The position numbers and the translations under genes were made by a program. Shown piece after piece: positions 24,386 through 35,382 of a stretch of DNA of 64,000 nucleotides. The DNA comes from Rhynchosporium graminicola (Eukaryota > Ascomycota > Leotiomycetes > Helotiales > Ploettnerulaceae), in contig FJUW01000065.1 of the NCBI GenBank assembly GCA_900074885.1, forward strand, positions 169,194 to 233,193, given 5' to 3'. Under the pieces are notes generated by a model. The model did not search any database. It was not told the origin of the DNA and worked only from the letters and a program-made list of their open reading frames with translations. Position 1 is the stretch's first letter. Each line of letters opens with the position of its first letter.

Positions 24386-26207
24386 CAGTGAAACCCCTAT
24401 TATAACGATTGATTCGGGACAGTTAAAAATATCGTTATAACGGATATATCGTTATAAAGGAACGAGTTTATATTATATAAGCTACCTATTAAGGGAACCC
24501 TGGGAGAGCGAGTCTCTCTCTATAGACTATAACTCCTGCTCGTAGCGCTTAATTACTCGTATATAACTTATATTTATAGTTCTTTACTTCTCTATAAAGT
24601 AAAGTAATATCTTTAAAGCTTACTTTACGTCTTAAATAGAGTATTCTAGCTTTAGAACTAAGTCTCTAGCCTCGTCTTTATCCTCTGGAGTTTCGCTTTA
24701 TAAGTGATCTTCTATTATCTCTTATAATAAAGCGTCGTTAGTCTGCTCGTTCTCTATATTAATTACGTCCGTTATAGCTTCTTCCGAGAGGTTTAAGAAG
24801 TTACTTAAACTTATAGCGTCCTTAATATCTACTACTATTGAAGCTTATTAATAAAGCTATATAAGATTAGCTAGCTAAAGTGATATCGGAAGAGCTATTA
24901 GAGCTACGACTAGAGTTGATTTCCGGAAGTAATTATAAATTGTTGTATTACTAACGTTTATAAACTAACTTCGGAATACTTATCATAGAGCTAAGTAGAC
25001 GTTTATAGATTATACTAGCTTATCTCCTCTTTTAAGGCAGTCGATTATATATTATAGCTAATAAAAATAGTAATAGGCCTTAAGATTCTGAATAATACCT
25101 TAATTAAGAGGTTAGAAACGACTCGTCGAGTTTAGAGGTAGCTAGTAAATCCGAATATTCGCAGGTAGCAGATATAGTTCTAAGCTAGTATAATAAGCTA
25201 AGAAGTTATCTATAGCTAGCAAGATAGTTCTATTACTAATATAGCAATAGAAAGCCTTTAGCTAATTAACTATAATAACTATATTTATCTAAGCCTTCTT
25301 ATTCTACTGCTACTCGCCTCTTATAGTCGAAACGCTGATATTCTGTAAAGCGCGCGGCGTTTTATACTTTCTAATATACTATATTAGAAGCTTATTACTT
25401 CCTATAGCGTTTATATAAATAATAAGAGATATTCGAGACTTATTCTTCTTTAGGCTAGCGCGGGGTTATATTAATAGACTGCGAGAAGAGGTTATTCTCT
25501 AGAATAAGCTAGTTTCGTCTATATTATATATATTCTCCTTATTATATTCGCTAGCTAGTATTCGTAGAGCTTTTATCTCGTCTTTAGTCGATTCTAGTAT
25601 AGAGGCGTCTTCTCTAAAGCGCTATTATACTCGTACGTTATATCTCTTCTTATAGCTTTTAAGCTAGCGTTTACTGAATTCAGGGTAAGGCTTACCCTGA
25701 TATTAAGGTAATTAGTACTAGAGAGTCTGCGCCTTCTGCTGTATGATTTCACCTGTTATAAACCCTCCGCGAGCCTTAATCCGAAGCTGCTATTATATAA
25801 GAATCTGCTCTAAGTCTTCCTAATAGCTTACTTATAGTCGTGACTATATACTATTAATTGCTGAAGCTATAGACGTATTATTAAGGTAGGAGAAATAAGC
25901 TCTAAGAGACTCTGATATAGTTAACTAGCTAATCTTATAGTTAAATTAAGTATAGAACTAATTAATATAAGCCTTATGAGATAGTATAGGCGTTTAGGAG
26001 CTTCGCTAGCGTCGTAGAGCTTATCGCTGCTTAATTATAATTGATATTCGAGGTATACTGAGCTGAACTGATATAATAATATACGGCAATTTAGTAACGA
26101 TATTATTAATATTAGGAATTGTATAAGAAAACGCTCTGTCCGTGGAAATATATCGCTATAATGGAAATATCGTTATAACGGTGATCGTTATAACAGGGGT
26201 TTCACTG
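24386..26207 (-). mobile_element. pogo/Fot1-like DNA transposon, full length (1822 bp), RIP-degraded
   Basis: The element has inverted termini beginning CAGTGAAACCCCT and ending AGGGGTTTCACTG, and is flanked by TA dinucleotides (24384-24385 and 26208-26209), the target duplication of Tc1/mariner-pogo elements. The 1.8-kb length fits the Fot1 group. Subterminal ATCGTTATAACG motifs recur inside both ends. On the minus strand the transposase is still readable in pieces, including the second catalytic Asp region (DNF..YYTSLEL, about 25170-25225), but it is broken by many stops. The C-to-T/G-to-A pattern and loss of CpA/TpG point to RIP. A second, less damaged copy begins at 61359. The right end lies about 330 bp upstream of the pirin start. 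Confidence 0.93.
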
Positions 26208-26209
26208 TA

Positions 26210-26533
26210 CAAACAGTGAAGGATCCTCCTCATACAGTACTGGAATCGCTTTCTCCAATCAAATCCCGCAAATTGGGCGGCCGAGGCCATATGTAGCGCC
26301 AGCTGTTAGCAGTTAGGCCTCCCGCACTTAGCCGCTGATTAATGGATTATCAAGATGCCGTCCGGCACTGTCGGCTCCAGCTTTGCGCCCAAGCCTTCAA
26401 CAGAGCTTCAAATCATCAATCAGCCTCTCTAATCACTACGTTAGCTACTTTCCAATCCTCAAGCAATGGAAGTTTCTCAGTCTCCCTTCTCCAAGTATCT
26501 TCAGTGTTCCAGTCCATCTCTGTTCTCCTATAA
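26210..26533 (+). promoter_or_regulatory. Pirin gene upstream region
   Basis: A 324-bp stretch of normal composition separates the right end of the pogo element from the first pirin ATG. A CT-rich tract precedes the ATG (about 26480-26530), as often seen near fungal transcription starts. The transposon may have displaced the original distal promoter. No TATA box is obvious apart from CCTATAAATG, which overlaps the start codon. Confidence 0.4.
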
Positions 26534-27652
26534 ATGAAGCTCCTCTTCATTTCCAGTTCCATTTTCGTTCTTTCAATCAGCATCTTCTATAGTTCACAAC
26601 TCAAGGATCTCTTCTACAGCTTCACATCGTTGTATAACACCACAGATATATACTCCTCATCCACCATACAAAATCCGACCATCACTACGACTGCTGCAGA
26701 AACGCCTATGAGCTCGCTCAACTCCATCAAATCCACCATGTCCAAAGCTCTCTCCCACGCCAAAATTGTCCCTCGCCGCTCCGAAGACAGAGGCCATGCC
26801 AACCATGGCTGGTTAAACACATACCACTCCTTCTCCTTCGCCAATTACTACGACCCTCAATTTCAACACTTCGGAAGTCTGCGAGTCCTGAACGAGGATC
26901 GTGTCGACGGCAACAGTGGCTTCCCTACACATCCGCATCGTGATGCCGAGATTTTCAGCTATATTCTTAGTGGCGAGCTCACACATCGGGATAGTATGAT
27001 CAAGAAGGGTGCTGAGGGTAAGCAGGGAGATGATTTCTATAGGATGAAGAGAGGTGATGTGCAGTTTACGACTGGTGGAAGCGGTACGTTTCTCCCTCTT
27101 CATGCCCTCACTCCTCATGGGATACCAATTGTAAATCCAGGTATCGCACATTCCGAACAAAACGAAGCAGACAAGCAAGTCCATTTCCTCCAAATCTGGG
27201 CCCTTCCCTGGGCCCGCGGCCTCACTCCCCGATATCACACCAAAACATTCTCCGAAGAATCCAAACGCCTCGCTTTCCTACCCATTCTATCTCCCCTCGT
27301 CGGCGGAAAGGGCGCCACTCCAGCGCAAGAAAAAGCCGCCGAAGCTACTCTCCCAGATACCATCCCCATACATGCAGATCTCGTTATGGCAGCTGGAATC
27401 ATTCCAGTGGATAAGAGATTCAAGTGGTCGATTGGAGCGGATGCTGTGACCAAAAAGGAACACAGGAATGTGTATATCCATCTACCAATGACGAAGAATG
27501 GGAGTGCTAAGATTAGGATTGATGGGAGGGAGCAGGTGGTACTGAGCGAGGGCGATGGAGCTATGATTACAGGTGTTAGTGCCGGAGATGTGCTCGGCAT
27601 CGAGTCTGTTGGAGAGGCAGAGGCCGAGGTTATTGTTTTGGATAGTGATTAG
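26534..27652 (+). CDS. Pirin-like cupin protein, 2 exons, 353 aa (or 285 aa from internal ATG)
   Basis: Pirins are Fe(II)-binding bicupins; human pirin is a nuclear transcription cofactor and several bacterial and fungal members have quercetinase-like activity. Exons are 26534-27083 and 27141-27652. The 57-nt intron (donor GTACGT, acceptor CCAG) is a multiple of three and has no stop, but splicing is supported because it restores TTGGSGIAHSEQNE. All four metal ligands are present: H133 and H135 in THPHRD, then H187 and E189 in HSE. The N-terminal cupin spans about 90-200 and the C-terminal cupin about 260-350. The first ATG adds a hydrophobic stretch (LLFISSSIFVLSISIFY) unusual for pirins. 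An ATG at 26738 in strong context (ACCATGT) would give 285 aa, the usual family length. Confidence 0.9.
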   Translation: MKLLFISSSIFVLSISIFYSSQLKDLFYSFTSLYNTTDIYSSSTIQNPTITTTAAETPMSSLNSIKSTMSKALSHAKIVPRRSEDRGHANHGWLNTYHSFSFANYYDPQFQHFGSLRVLNEDRVDGNSGFPTHPHRDAEIFSYILSGELTHRDSMIKKGAEGKQGDDFYRMKRGDVQFTTGGSGTFLPLHALTPHGIPIVNPGIAHSEQNEADKQVHFLQIWALPWARGLTPRYHTKTFSEESKRLAFLPILSPLVGGKGATPAQEKAAEATLPDTIPIHADLVMAAGIIPVDKRFKWSIGADAVTKKEHRNVYIHLPMTKNGSAKIRIDGREQVVLSEGDGAMITGVSAGDVLGIESVGEAEAEVIVLDSD

Positions 27653-28539
27653 ATAATGCGCAGTTGTCTTCTATTGAAATTAATATTGAAAACACGTTAT
27701 GATTGCTCGCACCTTTCTTCGTATGTCTTTATCCACTGTCTTCCAACTTCCTCTTTTAACATATCGATCAGAAAGTTCTACAATTGTTCCCAGAGGAGCT
27801 TCCCCTTCACCAGCGCAGCTTTCAAGTCCGTACTGGTAAACGCCATCTGTAGGACTTCACGTTCCAGCAAAGACGTTTTCAGCTCCCATCACCCACATTT
27901 TTCACACCCTTACTTCTTCCCCAGTCTTGCACCTAAAATAGTTATCTAACGAACTGAATATACTCTACTTTCTTAGTAGAATAGAACCAGGAACACGCAG
28001 AGTGAATAACACAGCAACCTGCGGGGAATGACAGCAAGAGACAAATCAGCCGTGATCTAAAGATTGCAAATGACCCATTTCCAACTATCTCTTACACACT
28101 GATGCAAGGAAACTTGAAGAAACTTGAACTTCAAACGACTCTATATCCCCTGATAACGTAGTCGTACCCCTATATCAAATATAACACCTAGTGCATCTTT
28201 ATCCAGCCGTGCAGGTTCACTAGACTTATTTTGTCGCTGGTCGGTTCTGAGCAGGCGGTAGCTGCTGGTTTATGAGTATTTTGGATATTCGTTAAGATTA
28301 TGCATCAACGGCCTCCGCTCGCGCGTTTTATGAGAGTTTTGTGTATCAGGGCCTATAAAATTCAAGGAAGGTATTTTTATTTTTTAATCAGGGTTCAGAT
28401 GTAAGAAGGCTAGTGGAGTAGAAGACGCGTGAAAGTGAAAGGGATCGGGGTTTTGAAAGATCGTGTTGAACGAAGAATGGACGAAAGCTCATGGTCTAGT
28501 ATCCTACTTATGGCTATGACTACCATAGATACTATGGTC

Positions 28540-28700
28540 TTTCCTTAGTATAGATATCGATGAATGCTATCTTAGGCCTGCACGATTTCTATTTGCTATA
28601 TAGTATAGGCGTTAGTCCCTATAGTATACTTACTGAATCGTCTTAGTTACATCGTCTTATAGATATAGATCTAATACTATGCTGAGATATCCTAAGGAAA
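28540..28700. repeat. Possible short MITE-like element
   Basis: Inverted nine-base ends TTTCCTTAG/CTAAGGAAA enclose 161 bp, and weaker matching (GATATC-like) continues inward. No target duplication is convincing and no second copy is in the window, so this could be chance. Confidence 0.2.
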
Positions 28701-29436
28701 ACCTCTCTTATCTGCTTAAGAGAATATGTATTTTACATTTTTCAGGTATTTATTTTCGTAAGCGGGGTAGTGATCAGAAGAATGACAACAGTTAAGCGAG
28801 CGACAGCTAAAAAGCCTAATCTTCACCTACCACATGATCAAACCCCTACACCACACGAGAGACAAATATAACCTAAGAGGTCATACGTGACTTGGAAGTT
28901 ATGATCTATAGTTCTCTATGACTGATATATATGCCTGACTTCGCTATATCCGCGAAGCTTTATGTGAACAGATTCCAATGCATTCCAAGTGCCTGCTGTG
29001 TCTCTCATCGAACAGAGCGATGTTTCATATCTTCAGGACCTGAGAGGTGCTATGTATACTATCGAGTTATTACGATTTAGTAAAGGTGGTTTGAAATCAA
29101 GGGAGTCATGAATATCTTTGAAGATATTTCGGAGTACATGCTGGCAAATGCTTCTCGAATAGGGATTGTGATTTTGTTCCCTCGGACTATCACTCGTGAT
29201 AGAAGTCGACTTTGACATATTATAAAAATGATTCCGGAAGTTCAAATATTCTCTTCTTCGGTATGACCCGAATGGAAAATGGATAAAAGCATAGATAACT
29301 GTCAGCCGAGTGCCTCCCATATGCGTTTTAGTCAATGGGGTTTTCACTTTTAGCTTTTGACCATGACTCTTTGGAGACTCGCCGCGGTTATCGTACAGAA
29401 GATTCTAAACCCTGTATCGAGAAGAAATTCGAAAGA

Positions 29437-29468
29437 TTGACAGTCAAGTATCATGTCTTGACTGTCAA
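29437..29468. repeat. Perfect 12-bp inverted repeat (hairpin)
   Basis: TTGACAGTCAAG is followed after 8 nt by its exact reverse complement CTTGACTGTCAA. It could form a stem-loop in RNA or be a binding site for a dimeric protein. No gene lies next to it. Confidence 0.7.
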
Positions 29469-30923
29469 ATTCATTGTTATCGTCAACGGGGCTACAACTA
29501 CGTACCCACCGATCGTTTCCCTCTTCTGATGTCTACGCGAGTAAGAAAAACTCGGAAAGTGTCTCAGTCTCCAAATATACAACTGAGACTATCTCAACGA
29601 CTGGGCGCGGTAAACTTGAATGTGAGGATCTCGAAGAGTCGAAAATGCGGGATTACAATTACCAGAGCTATATATGTAATAAATGCATGCGCATTTTGAA
29701 TTGATGATATATTGCTTGAGCTGAAGATAGAAGGAGCCTCTATATATGTATCATCTCATTTACTTCAATTACCTCTAGCAAGTTAAGGATCTTATCAATA
29801 GTTACCTCCGTTCTTGTTCGAATCTCAAAACCTTGTAATTTCTTGCTTTGATAAGTATTTATCCCTTTATTGATATGATTTCCTTACACTAAATACTAGA
29901 AAGATCGGAATATGTATTATTAAACTGATATGTAAGTCTGTGTTTAGAAAGTAGGCCAGAAATATTCGAGGGATTGAAACAGTTTTCCTATCTGATTTTT
30001 CCAGGTTTCGACTCGAGAGAGTATTTTCGGTATAAAGTACCGGGGCATTATTTCATCTCAATAATGCGCTGTTTGCTGTCGATGCTTGATTGATTTTTAT
30101 CAAACGAGCTCTATCACTTCGAAGTATATGTGTATTTATCTTCTAATATAAGCTTCAAGTTTTCTATTCTCGACATTTGAACTTACTATATAATCACATT
30201 CGATACTTTGACTTATTCTTAAATTAGAAATTACTATCATCTCTACATGAGCTTTCTTAAAAATCTATATAATAGAATTATATTTATGCGTAGTACTAGA
30301 CAGGTGGCCGGAAAACTCTGCACTTGATATAGTATGCCAAGTATATAGTGTACGCCAAGTAACAGTAGTTCTAAGTATAGCTGTATCCATACCAATTTCT
30401 GACAGAGACATCTATGAGCCAAAGCAAGCCAGTAAGCCACTTCCATTTCAGACATCAACACGCCGCCTCGTCATATATCCGCGAAGCCAGCTTGACTATT
30501 CAAGAAGCTAACACTTTCCACACCTGCATGAAGCCTAGGTGACTATTCAAGCCTAATCTCTTTCGGAAGACCAATACCGTCAACATAATCCCGGTTCCTT
30601 CTTCCTAGGTGCAGCAAGATATACTGAACCTTGATCAGGAGGAAGCTGTACACAGGGCCCTAGTGTTGACTACCTGATTCTGAATGATAGGACCCAAGTG
30701 AATATTTTCGATCAGATGAGACGGCTGAATGAGAAGCCGATGTGTAGTTTGTTGCAGGAAAGAAATGTTTACGACCCTTTAGTATAAAAATGTATATAAG
30801 GGTGCGAATTCCTTACAAGTTTGACAGTTCGCTTCCTCATCTCTCCCAAATCTTCAAGCGTCGTCTCAAATATCACACCTCTACATATATATTAGAACTA
30901 CCTACCAATCCTCCTCGTATACA

Positions 30924-31568
30924 ATGGCTCCAGCAGGACAACCGCAAAGCCGGAGCAGCCAGGACCGCCCAATGTCGATCATAAACCTAGAGCAGCGCAG
31001 AATCCAGACCCAGCTAATACCGGGCATCTTCAGCGGACTGTCAGCAAAGCGAATGAGCTCATAGACACGGCTATGGAGGAGACTCTTCGAGTAACCTTAC
31101 CTAATTAGGAGCACGTATCCAACGGAGCGTTGATAAAACACAGCTAATGAATTCCTTAGCGATCTCCCTATAACTGTCTTTCAACTAGAGCCATTTGTTG
31201 GTGAGCGGAACGAGTAGAAAATAGTCTCGGATTACTTTGACTGTATCAAATCGGCAATGTATAATCAAGTTTGAGTGCGAGATCTATGGTGCAACATAAC
31301 CCCGAGTGAATCAAAATAATGGCCTGGTCCGGCCGTCTCTTATGCAAAGTAACCCGTTCCTAATCTAGCCTTGATTGAGTACTGTACGTATCATTAAATG
31401 ATCTCCAAGTGAGTTGACAGGGGAGAATCGGCGAAGCTAGCTTTGTCTTCAAATAGCTGAGCATCGTGCTGGAAGCATAGGCCGCTCGTGCATCCATGGG
31501 AACGACAGAGTCAATATCCTTGATCAACTGTCCCGCGTTGGCCGCGCAGCAATAGGCCTCGGAATTGT
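30924..31568 (+). pseudogene. 5' part of a protein-kinase-like pseudogene
   Basis: An ATG in strong context (ACAATGG) at 30924 follows a TATA-like box. The same reading frame later contains protein-like sequence (SDLPITVFQLEPFVGERNE and SDYFDCIKSAMYNQ, 31155-31260) broken by TAG, TGA and TAA codons of the kind RIP makes from CAG, CGA and CAA. The frame at 31149 continues in register across the hAT insertion into the kinase exon at 35383 once the element and one target copy are removed. The N-lobe itself is too decayed to name. Antisense frames here, such as 31360-31590, are shadows. Confidence 0.45.
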
Positions 31569-32835
31569 CAGTATGCGAAAAAATAATCAACCTAATCGAT
31601 TTTAATCGATTATAATCGATTATAATTAGATTAGATTAGATTAGCTTAAAATTTCCTTTGATTAGATTAGGTTTTTTTATAATTATTAATTATAATCGAT
31701 TAGCTTTAGATTAGATAAGAGATATAAAAATATATATAAAGAGAATAAAAATATATATAAGTCTCTTTATATAAATAACTAATCTATATCTATAAAAAAG
31801 ATATTATTAGGGTTATTATTAACCTTCTCTAGCTCCTCTCTCTCTTCTTCTTCAAATATAAAACCTTAGCTTTTTAATAAGCTAATCTCTTCGAAAGTAT
31901 CTTTAGAAAGCCTATTTCTTAGCTTATTTATTATTAAAGCTCCTAAGCTAAAGAATCTCTCGGAAGGTGCTGAAGTAGCTGGAATTTATAGATATTTCCG
32001 CACTAATAAGGATAATATAGGGTATTTATCCTTATTAATAGCCTAATAGTCTAAAGGCTTAATCTATATATAATATTAGTATATTAAATAAGATAGATAT
32101 ATAATAACTTACCTTGAAATTCGATCTTCTTTCTTCTAAATAAAAGTCTAGTTCGTCGAACTCTTCTTCTTCTTCGTTAATATATATATCGAGATCGTTA
32201 TTATCGATAGCTATAGGCTCTCTATTAGGCATAGGGAGCTCTATATTCTCTTGGATTTATAGGCTATTAAATTAGTATAATATTAATTAATTAATAAGAA
32301 GATAACTTACTAATTATATTCATCCTTAAGCTTAGCGTTAATATCGCTTATAATCGGATTACTAAGTCCTAATAGACTTAGTCCCTCTAATTTTATTCTA
32401 GGGTCTAGAATTAAGCTAATATATATAGCTTTATTACTCTTAGTAATACTGGTTTTCAGGTAATACTTTCGGAGTTTAGCGATTCCCTTATTAATAACCG
32501 AGGTAAAAAGTTCCTATATATCTAAATTAGTATATTATATAATAATGTAAAGGATTACTTACGCGATTAAGCTTGTCTCGAATGTTTTCGAGTTTAGTAT
32601 ATATTTTATATACTTCGGGAACTAAGTAGTATATAATCAGGTATTTCTCGGCCTGTAGCTTTATAGTCGCTTTAATAAATATATCGAATATCCGTAAGTA
32701 CTTCCTAATATAGTCTAGCTCTCCGTCGCTAAGAAGTAATATAACTCGATTCTTCTTCAACGATTTAGACTCCGAATTCGATATTACAGCTGATATAGCA
32801 GGCTAAATATTAAGGAAGTTTTTTAGCATATTAGC

Positions 32836-33070
32836 TGTGACGCTTGCTCTAGAAAGGTCTCAAAACTACATGAGTAATAAGATCTCACATTATCATGAAT
32901 ATGAAGTAGTAAGAATCACTTGAGAATCTACAACTAAGGAGTGAAGAAGTAGAGAGAGAAGGGAAGTATATACATGAAAAGGGGCCCCCAAACTCTACTC
33001 GTGTAATCTCGCTTAGCAGTAAGTGTTTCTACCAATAGGGAGAAACCTCCAAACCTGACCAGTCGTCACA
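32836..33070 (-). repeat. Solo LTR (235 bp) of a gypsy family, inside the hAT element
   Basis: The segment begins TGTGACGC and ends GTCGTCACA, and is flanked by perfect 5-bp duplications TTAGC (32831-32835 and 33071-33075). It is the reverse complement of the 235-bp LTR at 62434-62668. It has much less CpA/TpG loss than the surrounding hAT sequence, so it is younger or too short to have been mutated efficiently. LTR-LTR recombination would have removed the internal part. Confidence 0.95.
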
Positions 33071-33119
33071 TTAGCTATCGAAGACTACCTAGTCTTTTGA
33101 TCTATAAAAGTATTAGTAT

Positions 33120-33121
<2 letters not shown>

Positions 33122-33173
<52 letters not shown>

Positions 33174-33176
33174 GTA
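33122..33176. repeat. (AAT)n microsatellite
   Basis: About 18 near-perfect AAT units lie inside the hAT element, between the solo LTR and the transposase block at 33198. Confidence 0.9.
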
Positions 33177-35382
33177 ATAAATTAATAACTTACCGAGTTA
33201 CGGAAATCGAGGATTTTCAATCTCTAAGGCCTCGATATACCTCTTTAAAGCTCTATTATTTTCTCCCGAGTACTTAAGCACTAATATAATAATTCTAATC
33301 TTTTTCAATAAAGATATATCTATTTTAATTAGTATATATCTTATTATTATAAATAATAAGGGAATTAACTTACTACTATTAAGCTCTTCGTCTCGATTAT
33401 TCTCGATATTTGCAATATCTCCTCTATTATCAAGTTCGCTATAAGTATCCTTAATTATATTCTTTAATATATCTTGAACGATAAGGTTTAGCACGTAAGC
33501 TAAGCACGCTATATCTCCTTGAAATTTAAACCCCTTTAGATCGTAGTTTTCTTTAAAGGCTTTAAGAAGAGTATCGTTCGAGCTAGCGTTATCTCTAGTA
33601 ATACTATAGATAATTAGTTAATATAAGTAAGTTAATTATTAGTAGATCAAATATCTTATAAACTATCTTCTATTCCGTACTCTTTTAAAGCCTTAGCTAG
33701 TACTTTATATATATATTTGCCGAAGTAAGGCTCGCTTAAGTAAGCTATAGCTATAGCATATGACTTAAGTTTAAAGTCGCTATTTATATAGTATCTATTA
33801 TAATTAGTATTATATTTATTTAAATAGATTATTAGAAAACTTATATAGTAATACCTAGATAAGCGTCTTAATTTATAGCAGTCTACGCGTCTAGCGTTAA
33901 AGAAAAATAGCCTTTCTCTTTAATATTCAGAGTAAGATTACTCTGAATTATATCTCTTCTCTCTTTATAGATACTACTTAAATAATCATATAATATCTTA
34001 TTATATAAGAGAGGAGATTACCTATTAAGAAGTTAATATATTAATAATAATAATTATAAAGTATAGATAGACTTACTCGTTAAGATAGAGAGTTAACTCT
34101 CTAAAAGAAGTACTTATAATACTTCTAAACGATAGATTATTCTCGATAATAAATCGCATTAATAGAAGCTTATATTTCTTCTAATTAAAAGGCTCTTTAA
34201 TAGGCGAGGCAGGCCTTTTAGTGCCTCTTAAAGAGCTAGAGCTAAAGGCTTAAGTAATAGTAGCTTGCGTACTACTACTCCCTTAACTAGAAGTCTCTTC
34301 GAAGTCGGAAGTATCTGTTAATAATTAGTATATTATCTTATATATAAAGAATATAACTTACTAGACTCTATATCTAAGTTCATTAAGAGTCTTTGTATAT
34401 TAAAGGCCTTATGATTAGCTTTATAATGAGTAATATAGTTACTCGTAGAGTGATTAACTCTTTGCCCTTTAAAGACTTTTCTATAGTAGTATTAGTATTA
34501 TATCTTATATTAGAATAAATTATATAAATTACGAGCAGCTCTTATATAAGCACTTAATAGTAACTAGTCTAGGACTATCGGGGTCGGTATTAGGAGCGTC
34601 GAGAGTCTTAGAAAAGAGACTCTTTTTAAAGATAAGAGGTAAATCGTCGATATTAATCGTATAGTTAGGGTTATTTTGCGCTCGATTTATACTAGTAGCT
34701 ATTTAATAACCGGTAGAGGAAGATACTATAAATATATAGAGATATATATAAGTATATAAGCGAGTAGTAAGATAGGTATAGATATAATAGATATAGTAGT
34801 AAAAGGATCGATAAATCTAAGGAAGATAATTCGAATTCTACGAGGGAATAGTAGTTATTATATACTAAAGCTATCTATTCTAGAAGAATCTATAGATTAG
34901 AAAGCCTCTAGAACGATTGCTAAGCGTATTATTAATTATTCGTTGATTTATAAGTAATAGAAGTCGATAGAATAGTCTAGAAATCGATAGAACTTTCTAT
35001 TATAAATCGATTATAAATTGATTTCTAGTGCTTTCTAGTAGTAACTAAAGCTTCTTAGACTATTATATTACTAATAGTCTATTTATAAGCTAGTATTACT
35101 AATAGAATAGTAGAATTTGATTTATAATAGAGTATTCTAGGATATTCGGCGTCGTGTTTACCCTTTTCTACGCCTCGCGGGAGCTAAGCCTATCGAGGTA
35201 GCCTAAGCGAGATTCTAAGCCCGATTAGGTATAGACTTATATCACGTTTCCTAATTGATTATAATTAATTATAATCGATTATAATTAGATTAGATTAGAT
35301 TAGGTCTCGAATTCCTTTGATTAGATTTAATTAGAAGGCAATAATCTAATCTAATCTAATCATTTCGCACACTGGGAATTGT

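Larger units (their letters stand above)
27656..30923. other. Intergenic region, moderately AT-rich, no gene supported
   Basis: The first few hundred bases are probably the pirin 3' UTR. From about 28.5 kb the sequence becomes more AT-rich but still contains CpA and TpG, unlike the RIP-saturated blocks to the right. A 161-bp segment bounded by TTTCCTTAG and CTAAGGAAA (28540-28700) and a strong hairpin (29437-29468) are listed separately. A TATA-like box (TATATAAGG) at about 30793 lies 130 bp before an ATG at 30924. Confidence 0.5.
31569..35374 (-). mobile_element. hAT-family DNA transposon (3806 bp including a nested solo LTR), RIP-degraded
   Basis: Terminal inverted repeats read CAGTATGCGAAA at the left and, in reverse, CAGTGTGCGAAA at the right, with an exact 8-bp target duplication. 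Subterminal arrays of TTAGA/ATCGATTATAAT repeats occur at both ends. The transposase is on the minus strand. A BED-type zinc finger remnant (C..C and the HxxxxH part) is near 34390-34500, central blocks are at 33198-33494 and 32527-32760, and the hAT C-terminal dimerisation motif (SAPSERFFSLGALIINKLRN) is near 31900-31970. Stop codons and CpA/TpG loss indicate RIP. An (AAT)n run at 33122-33176 probably lies in a former intron. The element split a kinase-like gene and was itself hit by a solo LTR. Confidence 0.93.
31561..35382. repeat. 8-bp target site duplication GGAATTGT flanking the hAT element
   Basis: GGAATTGT is present at 31561-31568 and again, perfectly, at 35375-35382. An 8-bp duplication is diagnostic for hAT transposition. 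Confidence 0.95.

Noticed and set aside
29805..29840. GTTCGAATC, similar to a tRNA B box
   Set aside because: No matching A box, acceptor stem or anticodon arm upstream; no tRNA cloverleaf can be drawn.
31360..31590. 76-codon minus-strand frame next to the hAT element
   Set aside because: Runs into the hAT end and is antisense to the kinase-relic frame that continues across the insertion.
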